Position numbers and translations under genes: made by a program. Shown here piece by piece: positions 1 through 7,087 of a stretch of 32,468 nucleotides of DNA. Positions within the stretch are counted from its first letter, which is position 1. Every line of letters starts with the position of its first letter. The DNA is from Lachnospiraceae bacterium (GTDB lineage Bacteria; Bacillota; Clostridia; Lachnospirales; Lachnospiraceae). The notes under the pieces were generated by a model, which saw only the letters and a list, made by a program, of their open reading frames with translations, was not told the DNA's origin and did no database searches. Location: positions 1 through 32,468 of the forward strand of contig JAFLTE010000024.1 in the NCBI GenBank assembly GCA_022510565.1. Direction: 5' to 3'.

Positions 1-52
1 GGGATAAGCGGCAATACAGGGCGGTAATTTTGTTGTCAGACTGCCTTAACAT
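1..52 (-). CDS. Large serine recombinase (TnpX-like), N-terminal 17 codons only
   Basis: Reading the minus strand from the ATG at 52-50 gives MLRQSDNKITALYCRLS before the window ends. The 'ITALYCRLS' start is characteristic of the large serine recombinases (TnpX/Tn4451 and Clostridiales ICE type), which excise and integrate the element. The serine of the YxRxS motif is the usual catalytic nucleophile. A strong ribosome binding site (AAAGGAG on the minus strand, plus positions 61-67) sits at normal distance. The gene lies 58 bp downstream of the TnpW-like gene in the same direction, which fits one transcript. Only the N-terminus is visible, so the family is recognised from the short motif and from context; intactness cannot be judged. 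Confidence 0.72.
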   Translation of the reverse strand, partial: MLRQSDNKITALYCRLS

Positions 53-110
53 GATTTCTGCTCCTTTCATCGGCGGGCAGTCTGCCAATACAGGATTGTA
101 TACTCTCATT

Positions 111-317
111 TTATCGGCTCTCGCTTTCTTTTGCAATAGGCTCCTGTTCCATGAGCCGCAAAACTTTGTCCGGCAGGCTCCTTTTGCCGTCATAGCTGCC
201 TGTAAATCGGTATGTCGTTCTGCCCGACTTGATAACGACCTCACGCGCGGGAAGCTCATAGGCGAGAGGATTTTCTACTGTAATACACCCGTTTTTGATT
301 GTTCGTTTCCGTTCCAT
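111..317 (-). CDS. TnpW-like transposon-encoded small protein
   Basis: This 68-residue protein starts at the ATG at 317-315, preceded by an AAGGACAGGAAAGGA-type ribosome binding site. The frame is open further upstream but has no site there. The centre, with residues like RTTYRFTGSYDG followed by SLPDKVLRLMEQE, matches the TnpW family: a short beta-rich segment with 'TTYxVxSxF/Y', then 'KIxRLLxxE'. Such proteins are encoded beside the serine recombinase in Tn4451-type and related clostridial elements. Their function is unknown; a helper role in excision or transfer is possible. It reads toward the recombinase gene and probably shares its transcript. No signal peptide or membrane segment is visible. 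Confidence 0.68.
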   Translation of the reverse strand: MERKRTIKNGCITVENPLAYELPAREVVIKSGRTTYRFTGSYDGKRSLPDKVLRLMEQEPIAKESESR

Positions 318-370
318 TCCTTTCCTGTCCTTTCGTAGATTGAAGAAAGAGAAGTTACGCAGCAAGCATA

Positions 371-431
371 GGAAAGGGGTACCCTTTCCGTAAAAATGCG
401 CTGCATTTTTACTTGTTGGGAAGTTTCCCAA
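371..431. repeat. Three adjacent inverted repeats (candidate oriT or regulatory hairpins)
   Basis: Three perfect or near-perfect inverted repeats follow one another. GGAAAGGG/CCCTTTCC spans 371-388. GTAAAAATGC/GCATTTTTAC has arms 390-399 and 403-412 with a 3-base loop. TTGGGAA/TTCCCAA has arms 416-422 and 425-431. They lie between the TnpW-like gene and the divergent HTH gene. Clustered hairpins in a non-coding gap of a mobile element are typical of oriT or of recombinase accessory sites, but no nic site can be assigned here. The second hairpin lacks a clean downstream T-run in the plus direction, so a simple terminator is less likely. Confidence 0.5.
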
Positions 432-560
432 ACCCTCTAATTTTTCTCACTACCAACAACGCAGGACAGGGCGATTTTGCCAAAGTTTCGAGTGAAATTT
501 TTCAAATTAGTTTTTAGAAACATACGCTTGCAAATGCAGAAGCAATTCACAATCAACGGC

Positions 561-589
561 TTGTTATTATTCGGCTGCCCGTATATAAT
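561..589 (+). promoter_or_regulatory. SigA-type promoter of the HTH gene
   Basis: A -35 TTGTTA (561-566) and a perfect -10 TATAAT (584-589) are separated by exactly 17 bp. Transcription would begin near 596. This leaves a ~30-nt leader before the ATG at 627 and rules out the upstream in-frame starts. Confidence 0.7.
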
Positions 590-626
590 TATACTAAAAA
601 TGTTGAGAGAAAGGACGGGTAAAAAT

Positions 627-812
627 ATGGAATATATGTCCTGCCCGCAAGCAGCGAAAAAGTGGGGTATTTCAGAAAGACGGGTACAGAAACTTTGCGA
701 GGAAAACCGCATACTGGGCGTTTCAAAAATAGGTTATATGTGGCTGATACCGAAAGACGCGGAAAAGCCCAAAGACAAAAGATATAAGAGCAATAAAAAT
801 GTTGTATTGTAA
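627..812 (+). CDS. Small excisionase-like helix-turn-helix DNA-binding protein
   Basis: A 61-residue protein. Residues about 4-30 form a MerR/excisionase-type winged HTH (SCPQAAKKWGISERRVQKLC), followed by a wing segment ending in GYMWLIPKDAEKP, typical of small HTH proteins in clostridial integrative elements. The start was set at 627 because a good promoter ends at 589, and the upstream in-frame ATG at 600 would leave almost no leader. The basic tail (KDKRYKSNKN) fits DNA binding. Its likely role is control of element genes or assistance in excision. The stop codon overlaps the first regulator half-site (811-817) of the next promoter, so the two-component operon starts immediately downstream. 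Confidence 0.72.
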   Translation: MEYMSCPQAAKKWGISERRVQKLCEENRILGVSKIGYMWLIPKDAEKPKDKRYKSNKNVVL

Positions 813-840
813 CATTTCGCGGACATTTGCTTGTTATACT
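811..840 (+). promoter_or_regulatory. Regulator-type promoter of the RR/HK genes (direct heptamers 11 bp apart)
   Basis: AACATTT (811-817) and GACATTT (822-828) are direct repeats 11 bp apart, followed after 6 bp by the -10 TATACT (835-840). The repeats occupy the -35 zone, as at promoters activated by OmpR-family regulators. The same layout occurs at 2666-2695 and 5968-5997, which suggests autoregulation by the adjacent response regulator. Confidence 0.62.
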
Positions 841-868
841 ATTTCCAAAACACAAAGGAGGACGGGAT

Positions 869-1579
869 ATGAAACGGATTTTGATTGTCGAAGATGACAG
901 TCTTTTGAATAAAACATTGGCGTATAATTTAACCTCTGACGGATATAAAATCACTTCTGTTTTTAACGTCAAATCCGCTGTTTATCAATTAAGCAACAAC
1001 GAATATGATTTAATCCTGCTGGACATTAACCTGCCGGACGGCAGCGGGTATGACTTATGCAAAAGTATTAAGCCCGAACACCCCGATACCGTGATAATCT
1101 TCTTGACCGCCAACGATCAAGAAAGCGATCAGATACACGGTTATGAAGTAGGAGCGGTGGACTATATTACAAAGCCCTTTTCTATTGGTGCTTTACAACG
1201 GAAAATCAGCGCCATGTTTGCCATGCTGGAACATCACAAGCCAGCAAAAGATATTTACGATGATGGTAAACTGTTCCTTGACTTTTCGGAGCAGACTGCC
1301 ACCCTTAACGGGAAACCATTAACGCTTTCCCTGATGGAATACAGAATGTTAAATCTTTTTCGTAAAAATCCAAAGCAGGTACTTACTCGCGGACAGCTTT
1401 TAGAAAAGCTATGGGACGTAGACGAAAATTATGTGGACGAGCATACTTTGACAACTACTATTAGCCGCGTACGCAGTAAGATTGAAGCCGACGGAGGTAC
1501 TTATATTAAGACTGTTTACGGTATGGGCTATCAATGGATGGGGGCGAAAAGAAATGAAATTGAAACGCCTATCTATTAA
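869..1579 (+). CDS. OmpR-family response regulator
   Basis: A 236-residue regulator. The receiver domain (about 1-115) begins MKRILIVEDD with the acidic pair, has phosphoacceptor Asp52 in LLDINLP, and carries the conserved Lys in YITKPF. The C-terminal winged helix (about 135-230) has the 'LTRGQLLEKLW' and 'DEHTLTTTISRVRSKIE' helices and ends near 'IKTVYGMGYQW'. The start at 869 has an AAGGAGG site 8 bp upstream. It overlaps the kinase gene by 26 bp. It is the obvious activator of the three matching promoters at 811, 2666 and 5968. It resembles the BceR/VanR branch that controls transporters for cell-envelope-active peptides, but the inducer cannot be told from sequence. Confidence 0.9.
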   Translation: MKRILIVEDDSLLNKTLAYNLTSDGYKITSVFNVKSAVYQLSNNEYDLILLDINLPDGSGYDLCKSIKPEHPDTVIIFLTANDQESDQIHGYEVGAVDYITKPFSIGALQRKISAMFAMLEHHKPAKDIYDDGKLFLDFSEQTATLNGKPLTLSLMEYRMLNLFRKNPKQVLTRGQLLEKLWDVDENYVDEHTLTTTISRVRSKIEADGGTYIKTVYGMGYQWMGAKRNEIETPIY

Positions 1580-2600
1580 AAATCTATGTTTGCTTATCGA
1601 AGCTGGGACGCTGCTTTCCATGTTGGCAATTACCGTTGTACTTTATGTGCGGACAAGCGACGCGCTTATACTTTTAGGTGGTGCTTTGCTGACAGCCTGT
1701 GCCCTTGTTTGGCTTATCTTATTGGTGTTACTCTTTAGCAAGCGGCTGTCTGTATTTACTAACGATCTGTGCCGGACGCTGGATAATATGATAAATGGCA
1801 ATGAGGAGCCAAAACAAATCAGCGATACGGAAACACTTTTTGCCCGTATCAGCCACCGACTTTCCCGATTATACGGTATTATGCAGGAAAACCACCGAAA
1901 GGTGGACGAGGAACGGCAAGAGCTTCAAAGGCTGGTATCAGATATTTCCCATCAAGTGAAAACGCCAGTAAGTAATCTAAAGATGGTGACAGATACATTG
2001 CTTACAAAGCCGGTCACGGATCAAGAACGAATAGACTTTTTACAGGGCATTCATAACCAGACCGACAAGCTGGATTTTCTTTTTCAAGCACTTGTTAAAA
2101 CTTCTCGGCTTGAAACCGGGGTTATCCGACTGGAAAAGCGGGACGGCCTATTGTTTGATACATTAGCGCAGGCCATGAGTGGGATCGTTTATAGCGCAGA
2201 GAAAAAAGACATTACCGTGATGGTAGATTGTCCGGAGGATTTGCACTTGTCCCATGACAGCAAATGGACAGCGGAGGCACTTTTTAATCTGCTGGACAAT
2301 GCGGTGAAATACACCCCGGCTGGCGGTAAAATCAGCGTTTCGGTGGAGCAGTGGGAAATGTATGTAAAGCTGAGTGTTACTGATACAGGCAAAGGGATTT
2401 CAGAGAGCAATCAAGCGTCTATTTTTCAGCGGTTCTATCGGGAAGAAGTGCTCGACGAGCCGGGGGTTGGTATCGGGCTGTATCTTGCACGCGAGATCGT
2501 TACCCTGCAAGGTGGCTATATTAAAGTAACTTCGGAAATCGGCAAAGGTTCCACCTTTTCTGTTTTTCTCCCTGTGGCGACGATAGAAACCACCATATAA
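1554..2600 (+). CDS. Short-loop (BceS-like) sensor histidine kinase
   Basis: A 348-residue kinase starting at the ATG at 1554, inside the end of the regulator gene. The N-terminus has two membrane segments (about 10-32 and 38-62) joined by only a few residues (VRTSDAL). This is the intramembrane-sensing arrangement, in which the signal usually comes from a partner ABC transporter. A linker with coiled-coil character follows (about 100-128). The H-box ISHQVKTP has His133. The ATPase domain shows the N-box NLLDNAVKYT, the G1 box DTGKGI and the G2 region GVGIGLYLA. It is coupled with the regulator upstream and the ABC genes downstream, consistent with a detoxification or peptide-resistance module. 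Confidence 0.88.
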   Translation: MKLKRLSIKNLCLLIEAGTLLSMLAITVVLYVRTSDALILLGGALLTACALVWLILLVLLFSKRLSVFTNDLCRTLDNMINGNEEPKQISDTETLFARISHRLSRLYGIMQENHRKVDEERQELQRLVSDISHQVKTPVSNLKMVTDTLLTKPVTDQERIDFLQGIHNQTDKLDFLFQALVKTSRLETGVIRLEKRDGLLFDTLAQAMSGIVYSAEKKDITVMVDCPEDLHLSHDSKWTAEALFNLLDNAVKYTPAGGKISVSVEQWEMYVKLSVTDTGKGISESNQASIFQRFYREEVLDEPGVGIGLYLAREIVTLQGGYIKVTSEIGKGSTFSVFLPVATIETTI

Positions 2601-2606
2601 AATTTT

Positions 2607-2695
2607 GAAATGTCCGTGTTTTGTGACAATTCAGATGATATTTGAGAAAACTTTTCTGTGCTTCGGACATTTCTGTGACATTTGGGTTTTATAAT
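2607..2695 (+). promoter_or_regulatory. Regulated promoter of the ABC transporter genes
   Basis: GACATTT (2666-2672) and GACATTT (2677-2683) repeat at 11-bp spacing. After 6 bp comes a perfect -10 TATAAT (2690-2695). Upstream, GAAATGTCCG (2607-2616) is the inverted copy of CGGACATTTC (2664-2673), so another regulator site may exist on the opposite face. The whole block recurs at 5908-5997. Confidence 0.66.
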
Positions 2696-2738
2696 CGCTC
2701 TATCAACGGGCGAGCAGTCCCGAAAGGAGCATTTGAAT

Positions 2739-3422
2739 ATGAGTGTTTTACAAACGATTGACCTAAAGAAATATTATGGCACCGAGCCAAACATCACCCG
2801 CGCTTTGGATGGTGTTAATTTCTCTGTGGAGCAGGGCGAGTTTGTGGCTGTGGTAGGAACTTCTGGCAGCGGCAAATCTACCCTGCTTCACATGATGGGT
2901 GGACTTGATACCCCTACCTCTGGTAGCGTCATTGTTCATGGTGACGAGCTGGTGAAAAAAAGCGATGAAGAATTGACTATCTTCCGTCGTCGCAATATCG
3001 GTTTTATCTTTCAGAACTATAACCTTGTACCGATTTTGAATGTCTATGAAAACATTGTCCTGCCTGTGGAACTGGATGGTGATACGGTAGATCAGAAATT
3101 CATGGACGAGGTTGTGCAGATGTTGGCTTTAGAGGATAAACTAAAGAATATGCCTAATAACCTCTCCGGCGGCCAGCAGCAGCGCGTCGCTATCGCCCGT
3201 GCCTTGATTACCAAACCGGCTATCGTCTTGGCGGACGAGCCGACGGGCAATCTTGACAGTAGGACCAGTGCCGATGTGCTGGGGCTTCTGAAACGCACCA
3301 GTACGGAGTTTAATCAGACCATTGTAATGATTACCCACAACAATGAGATCGCCCAGCTTGCTGACCGCATTGTGCGGATTGAGGACGGCAAGATTGTGGG
3401 GAACGGAGGTGGCAGACTATGA
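2739..3422 (+). CDS. ABC transporter ATP-binding protein (MacB/BceA-like)
   Basis: A 227-residue ATPase with Walker [10 protein letters not shown] (about 40-48), Q-loop region FIFQNYNL, signature LSGGQQQR, Walker [13 protein letters not shown] and the switch His in VMITHN. This is the family that powers FtsX/MacB-type permeases, moving peptides or lipoproteins out of the membrane. The start at 2739 is chosen for the AAAGGAG site 9 bp upstream; the longer frame would begin inside the promoter. Its stop codon overlaps the permease start by 4 bp (ATGA), so the two are translationally coupled. It is transcribed from the regulated promoter ending at 2695. Confidence 0.92.
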   Translation: MSVLQTIDLKKYYGTEPNITRALDGVNFSVEQGEFVAVVGTSGSGKSTLLHMMGGLDTPTSGSVIVHGDELVKKSDEELTIFRRRNIGFIFQNYNLVPILNVYENIVLPVELDGDTVDQKFMDEVVQMLALEDKLKNMPNNLSGGQQQRVAIARALITKPAIVLADEPTGNLDSRTSADVLGLLKRTSTEFNQTIVMITHNNEIAQLADRIVRIEDGKIVGNGGGRL

Positions 3423-5821
3423 TCTGGCCTTTTGAAAATGACACGAGTGCGATCACTCGTAAAATTGCCTCTTCTAAATTGAAGTACGAGAAACTCAAAA
3501 AAAGAATTACCATCTTTGCAATCGCATTGGCAACAATGTTGATGTCTACTGTGTTACTTTTGATATCGGGAATAGCAACTGTAAACAAAAATGGTGGGAA
3601 CAGTATTACAGGATCTTATCATGCACTTATTTCGGGAGTTGACAAGGAAGATTTTGAAAATATCCAAACCAAAGAACAAGTAATATTGACTGGCCTAACT
3701 GCCTCAATAGGAACAAGTAAAGTTGGAAATAGCCGTTTGAACATTTCTTATGCTAATTCGGATGCCCTGATCTTGAATGGGTTGTCTGTTGAGGATGGAA
3801 AGATGCCTGAATCGGAACATGAAATACTGATTGAAAAAGATTATTTAACTCATTTAGGCGTGGATGCCGGAATCGGAGATACAATTCCAATTTTTATGCC
3901 CGATACAAAGAAAGAAACGGAGTTTATAATTTCCGGATATTTGGAAACGGCAGCTACCGGTAATGACAGAACTTTGTATGCAGCTATTGTCTCTGAACAA
4001 TATTTCAATGCACAGGATGGTTGGGAAAAATATGCGCCATCTGTTTTGATCAGAGTTAATACCGGTGTAGCTACTTCAAAAGAGGATATAAAAATATTAA
4101 TTAGGGAAATAATCAGAAGTGCAGGAATTGAAAAAGAGGCATCCATTAATGAAGCGTATATCAATCTTTCAAAACCATCTGTTTTTTTAATTGGTACAGC
4201 AATCGCTGGTTTAGCAATTATTATAGCGGCAGGGGTCTTGGTAATATATTGTATCTTTTATATTGCAATTATTAATTCAATCAAAGAATATGGACAATTA
4301 CGGACGATCGGCATGACAGGCAGGCAAATTAAGAGGCTCGTATTTCGTGAGGGATTTTCGCTTTCCGTCATATCTATTCCTATTGGTCTTGCTGCAGGCA
4401 CCTTCTTGTCATATTTGTTAGTACCACAGGGATTTCAGTTTACCAGCCTGTTATGGATATGGCCTTTCGTTACTGCCCTTATTTATTTGACTGTGCGACT
4501 TTCTATAAAGAAACCTGCTGTTATTGCAGCGACAGTATCCCCCATAGATGCCTACCGTTATTCAGGCTTAAATACAGAAAAAGAAAAACACATAGTCCGT
4601 TCACAGAGAATCTCGCCGATCATGCTTGCAAAAAAACACCTATTAAACAGCAAGAGAAAGAATGCCTTGACCATCACATCATTGGTGCTTACAGGAGTTT
4701 TACTGATTGGATCATCTTCAATTCTTTCTTCCATCAATGCGGAGGATATGTCCCTGTCTGGTTTTCCGAGAGGACAGTTTCAAATCAATATCAGTGATGA
4801 ATTATTACGAAGCAATTCACTGGAACAGGTTCAAACTGCAAATCCATTTGCAAACGATTTGCAGGATTCCTTATCTAACATTTCTGGGGTGGAATATATC
4901 ACTGCATACCATTACCTTCCGGTATCTGTTGATCTTCAAGCACCGGAATCCGATGCGGATATTGTTAGCTTTAGCCGTGAAGATATGGGACTGATACAAT
5001 CCTGTGTGGTAGATGGAAAGACTCTGGATTATGACAATTTAGCAGCCAATAACCAGATAATCATTGGTAGGCCTGATAGCCTGGAAAAATATTTGAATAT
5101 CCGGGCAAAGGTTGGACAAACCATAACACTAAAGGTTTTCGATGGAACTACCAGTTATAATATGGATTTTGAAATTGGTGCTGTACTCAATGAAAGTAAA
5201 ATTGGTAATAACAGCGATAAAATCGATATGTTGATGTTGCCATTGGACAGCATGAATCTACTTGCATCGTGTGACACGACCTATCAATATGCAGTTCGGG
5301 TTTCAGATGATTTAGAAGAACAGGCCGAAAATGAACTGGAACAAATTTTAAGGGAAATCCCAGAACTTAGCTTTACATCCCTTTCGGGAGCCGTTGCACA
5401 AAACGAGAATTTCTTACAAGGGATGAAAATGGCACTTATAGTTGCGGTTGCTTTTATCGGTTGTTTTGCAGTAATGAATTTGATGAATACAATTCTGACA
5501 GGTATCATAACACGAAAAAAAGAATTTGCTCTTATGCGTTCGGTGGGAATGTCACAAAAACAGCTTTTTGCTATGGTACGCTATGAAGGTCTGATTATAG
5601 CTACAATAGGCTTACTTCTTTCTTTGATAATTGGTGGAGCTGTTGGAAATATCCTTTGTTCTATTTTGCAAAATGGGATTATGTCGTATTTAAAATATCA
5701 ATTTCCATTTGGAATTGCTATGATTTATTGTATAAGTGTAATTTTATGTACGTTTGTGGTAACAGGGATAACATTAGGACATCAAAACAAAGTGTCATTG
5801 ATCGATCAGCTACACCAATAA
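3419..5821 (+). CDS. FtsX-family ABC transporter permease (two FtsX units)
   Basis: An 800-residue membrane protein. A first membrane helix (about 30-54) is followed by an extracytoplasmic domain of about 200 residues and a three-helix FtsX unit (about 255-365). A second half repeats this: a helix near 417-436, an extracytoplasmic domain (about 440-660) and a final three-helix FtsX unit (about 670-785). This makes eight helices and two large outside domains, i.e. MacB/SalY-like rather than the ten-helix BceB form. The substrate is probably a peptide or antimicrobial compound, inferred from the neighbouring short-loop kinase. It overlaps the ATPase gene by 4 bp and is followed by an intrinsic terminator at 5857. 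Confidence 0.88.
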   Translation: MIWPFENDTSAITRKIASSKLKYEKLKKRITIFAIALATMLMSTVLLLISGIATVNKNGGNSITGSYHALISGVDKEDFENIQTKEQVILTGLTASIGTSKVGNSRLNISYANSDALILNGLSVEDGKMPESEHEILIEKDYLTHLGVDAGIGDTIPIFMPDTKKETEFIISGYLETAATGNDRTLYAAIVSEQYFNAQDGWEKYAPSVLIRVNTGVATSKEDIKILIREIIRSAGIEKEASINEAYINLSKPSVFLIGTAIAGLAIIIAAGVLVIYCIFYIAIINSIKEYGQLRTIGMTGRQIKRLVFREGFSLSVISIPIGLAAGTFLSYLLVPQGFQFTSLLWIWPFVTALIYLTVRLSIKKPAVIAATVSPIDAYRYSGLNTEKEKHIVRSQRISPIMLAKKHLLNSKRKNALTITSLVLTGVLLIGSSSILSSINAEDMSLSGFPRGQFQINISDELLRSNSLEQVQTANPFANDLQDSLSNISGVEYITAYHYLPVSVDLQAPESDADIVSFSREDMGLIQSCVVDGKTLDYDNLAANNQIIIGRPDSLEKYLNIRAKVGQTITLKVFDGTTSYNMDFEIGAVLNESKIGNNSDKIDMLMLPLDSMNLLASCDTTYQYAVRVSDDLEEQAENELEQILREIPELSFTSLSGAVAQNENFLQGMKMALIVAVAFIGCFAVMNLMNTILTGIITRKKEFALMRSVGMSQKQLFAMVRYEGLIIATIGLLLSLIIGGAVGNILCSILQNGIMSYLKYQFPFGIAMIYCISVILCTFVVTGITLGHQNKVSLIDQLHQ

Positions 5822-5856
5822 CGATATTTTATCAATTCAACAAAATGGATGGAAGA

Positions 5857-5889
5857 ACAGTGAGGCTTATGGTTGCCTCGCTGTTTTTC
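5857..5889 (+). terminator. Intrinsic terminator after the ABC permease
   Basis: ACAGTGAGGC (5857-5866) pairs with GCCTCGCTGT (5875-5884), with one G-U pair and an 8-base loop, and runs into a T-rich tail. It closes the ABC operon. Confidence 0.8.
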
Positions 5890-5907
5890 CTTTATAGAAA
5901 AAATTTT

Positions 5908-5997
5908 GAAATGTCTGCGTATTGTAACAATTCAGCTTGTTTATTTTCCGAATTATAGAATAGCTCGGACATTTCTGTTATATTTGGGTTCTATAAT
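5908..5997 (+). promoter_or_regulatory. Third copy of the regulated promoter, with no gene behind it
   Basis: The block aligns with 2607-2695. The upstream inverted element GAAATGTCTG is at 5908-5917, TTGTAACAATTCAG at 5922-5935, and CGGACATTTC at 5966-5975. The direct repeats are GACATTT (5968-5974) and the weaker TATATTT (5979-5985), 11 bp apart; 6 bp later is a perfect TATAAT (5992-5997). Predicted transcription starts near 6004, where no plausible protein gene begins. Confidence 0.62.
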
Positions 5998-6003
5998 GAA
6001 CTT

Positions 6004-6129
6004 GTCAACAGGAAAGAACGATCTGCCCAGCGGCAGAAAAGAAAAAAACCGCTGTTGGGCAGACAATTCTTTGCGCTCAATTTATAAATTTTGTAACCAG
6101 CAGCGGTATATAAGCTGCTGTTTCTTTTT
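6004..6129 (+). ncRNA. Candidate regulated small RNA (about 125 nt)
   Basis: The interval between the third regulated promoter and the terminator at 6098-6129 contains no ORF with a ribosome binding site. The predicted RNA folds into a first hairpin (arms 6022-6033 and 6049-6063, 12 pairs with a 3-nt bulge and an A-rich loop) and a terminator hairpin. The A-rich loop and the U-rich linker could be base-pairing regions. No known RNA family is recognised. The alternative is the abandoned leader of a deleted second transporter operon. Confidence 0.4.
6098..6129 (+). terminator. Intrinsic terminator
   Basis: CAGCAGC (6098-6104) and GCTGCTG (6114-6120) form a 7-bp stem with a 9-base loop, followed by TTTCTTTTT. 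It ends the short transcript predicted from the promoter at 5968-5997. Confidence 0.72.
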
Positions 6130-6165
6130 ACTCTTGAATAGAAATGATGGCTAACAGCTAATAGA

Positions 6166-6195
6166 CATGGCGGCAAATGGGAGGTAACCGCCATG
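6166..6195. repeat. Inverted repeat in the sigma-gene leader
   Basis: CATGGCGG (6166-6173) and CCGCCATG (6188-6195) are perfect complements around a 14-base loop that contains a GGGAGG ribosome-binding-like sequence. A six-codon open frame (MAANGR) starts within it. A leader or attenuation role is possible but unproven. Confidence 0.4.
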
Positions 6196-6323
6196 CTGCA
6201 AAAACGGTATCGACAAAATACGACTATAATTTCACGGTTAAAAAAACCATAGCCATACATTAGCCCATTACGGCTATAGAGATGAACACATAAATCATAT
6301 AGTTGATTTTTATAGTTCGTATT

Positions 6324-6366
6324 CAACAAACGCCTATGCGGTTTTATGCCGTGTAGGCGTTTGTTG
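6324..6366. repeat. Long hairpin upstream of the sigma-factor gene
   Basis: CAACAAACGCCTA (6324-6336) and TAGGCGTTTGTTG (6354-6366) form a perfect 13-bp stem, with a further CGG/CCG pairing inside the loop. No T-run follows in the plus direction. It may be an attenuator or protein site governing the sigma-like gene, 41 bp downstream. Confidence 0.5.
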
Positions 6367-6407
6367 CAATAGCCCCTACTGGGAAGAAAGGGGGGGGGTG
6401 AGCAAGT

Positions 6408-6839
6408 ATGAGCTATTCCGAGCAATTCAAGGAGCATATCGAATACACCTTTAACGGCTTTTGCAAGACCGTCCTTTACCATGAAGCACTCAACGCATAC
6501 CGCGATTTACAGAGGAAGCAGCGGCATGAAATATCTCTTGAATACATCGTCGCGGAAACATCATTTGAGCCATTCGAAGCAGATGAATATTTCCAAGTGG
6601 CATATAAGCCGACTGTATTTCAAGTACAGGGACAGACCGTAATTATAGGCAATGAGCGATTAGCTACTGCCTTATCCAAGCTGTCCGAACAACGGCAGGA
6701 AATCGTGCTGTTGTATTACTTTTGCGATTACAGGGATAAAGTGATCGGCAAGCTGTACGGTTATTGCAGAAGCACAACGAACTATCAAAGACAAGCAGCA
6801 TTGAAGCAGTTGAGAAAGGAATTGGAAGATGAGGAATGA
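6408..6839 (+). CDS. Tn916/Tn1549-type sigma-70-like factor
   Basis: A 143-residue protein. The N-terminal half, with the segment ALNAYRDLQRKQRHEISLEYI, matches the region seen in the small sigma-like proteins of Tn916/Tn1549 relatives. The C-terminal half (about 85-140: SKLSEQRQEIVLLYYF ... YCRSTTNYQRQAALKQLRKEL) is a sigma region-4 helix-turn-helix that reads -35 elements. Such factors drive element gene expression or transfer. The start at 6408 follows a run of nine G residues and a GGTGAG site. The stop overlaps the start of the next, Orf8-like frame, as in complete elements where the two genes are coupled. Confidence 0.75.
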   Translation: MSYSEQFKEHIEYTFNGFCKTVLYHEALNAYRDLQRKQRHEISLEYIVAETSFEPFEADEYFQVAYKPTVFQVQGQTVIIGNERLATALSKLSEQRQEIVLLYYFCDYRDKVIGKLYGYCRSTTNYQRQAALKQLRKELEDEE

Positions 6840-6927
6840 TAAGCTGATACCCTTTGAAGTAGTGGAAAGGGCGGTTGCCGGGGAGCTGGAATATTCCCAG
6901 CTTCAAAAATGGTGTTCTATTGCGTAA
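6829..6927 (+). pseudogene. Truncated Orf8-like HTH gene at the element edge
   Basis: The frame opens with an ATG overlapping the sigma gene by 11 bp and reads MRNDKLIPFEVVERAVAGELE, the usual start of the conjugative-transposon HTH protein that follows the sigma factor. Family members continue for another 45 or so residues (GD.EAL..VL.HY..YI..). Here the similarity stops around 6891, and unrelated YSQLQKWCSIA leads to a stop. This looks like a deletion or integration junction, after which the sequence becomes chromosomal. Confidence 0.6.
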
Positions 6928-6934
6928 CAGAAAG

Positions 6935-6980
6935 AGAAAAGACGAGCAATCAACATAATGCTTTTCGCTCGTCTTTTTCT
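6935..6980. terminator. Bidirectional intrinsic terminator between the element and argG
   Basis: AAAAGACGAGC (6937-6947) pairs with GCTCGTCTTTT (6967-6977) in an 11-bp stem with A- and T-runs on both sides. It can terminate plus-strand element transcripts and minus-strand argG. The remaining bases to 7087 contain no gene that I can see. Confidence 0.78.
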
Positions 6981-7087
6981 GTTGAATGGCAATCCCTATG
7001 GCAGCTACCCTGTTTCAGTTGATGTGCGATACTGTTTTATCCGTAGCTACCATTCAGCGTCGCTTGTTTTTCTTTTGCGCTATTATC

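Noticed and set aside
477..626. N-terminal extension of the small HTH protein
   Set aside because: The promoter at 561-589 lies within it, and it has no similarity to the family.
5996..6154. Small ORF after the third regulated promoter
   Set aside because: Its ATG overlaps the -10 box, upstream of the expected transcript start, and has no ribosome binding site.
6928..7087. tRNA gene as integration site at the element edge
   Set aside because: No cloverleaf, CCA end or T-arm could be found by eye.
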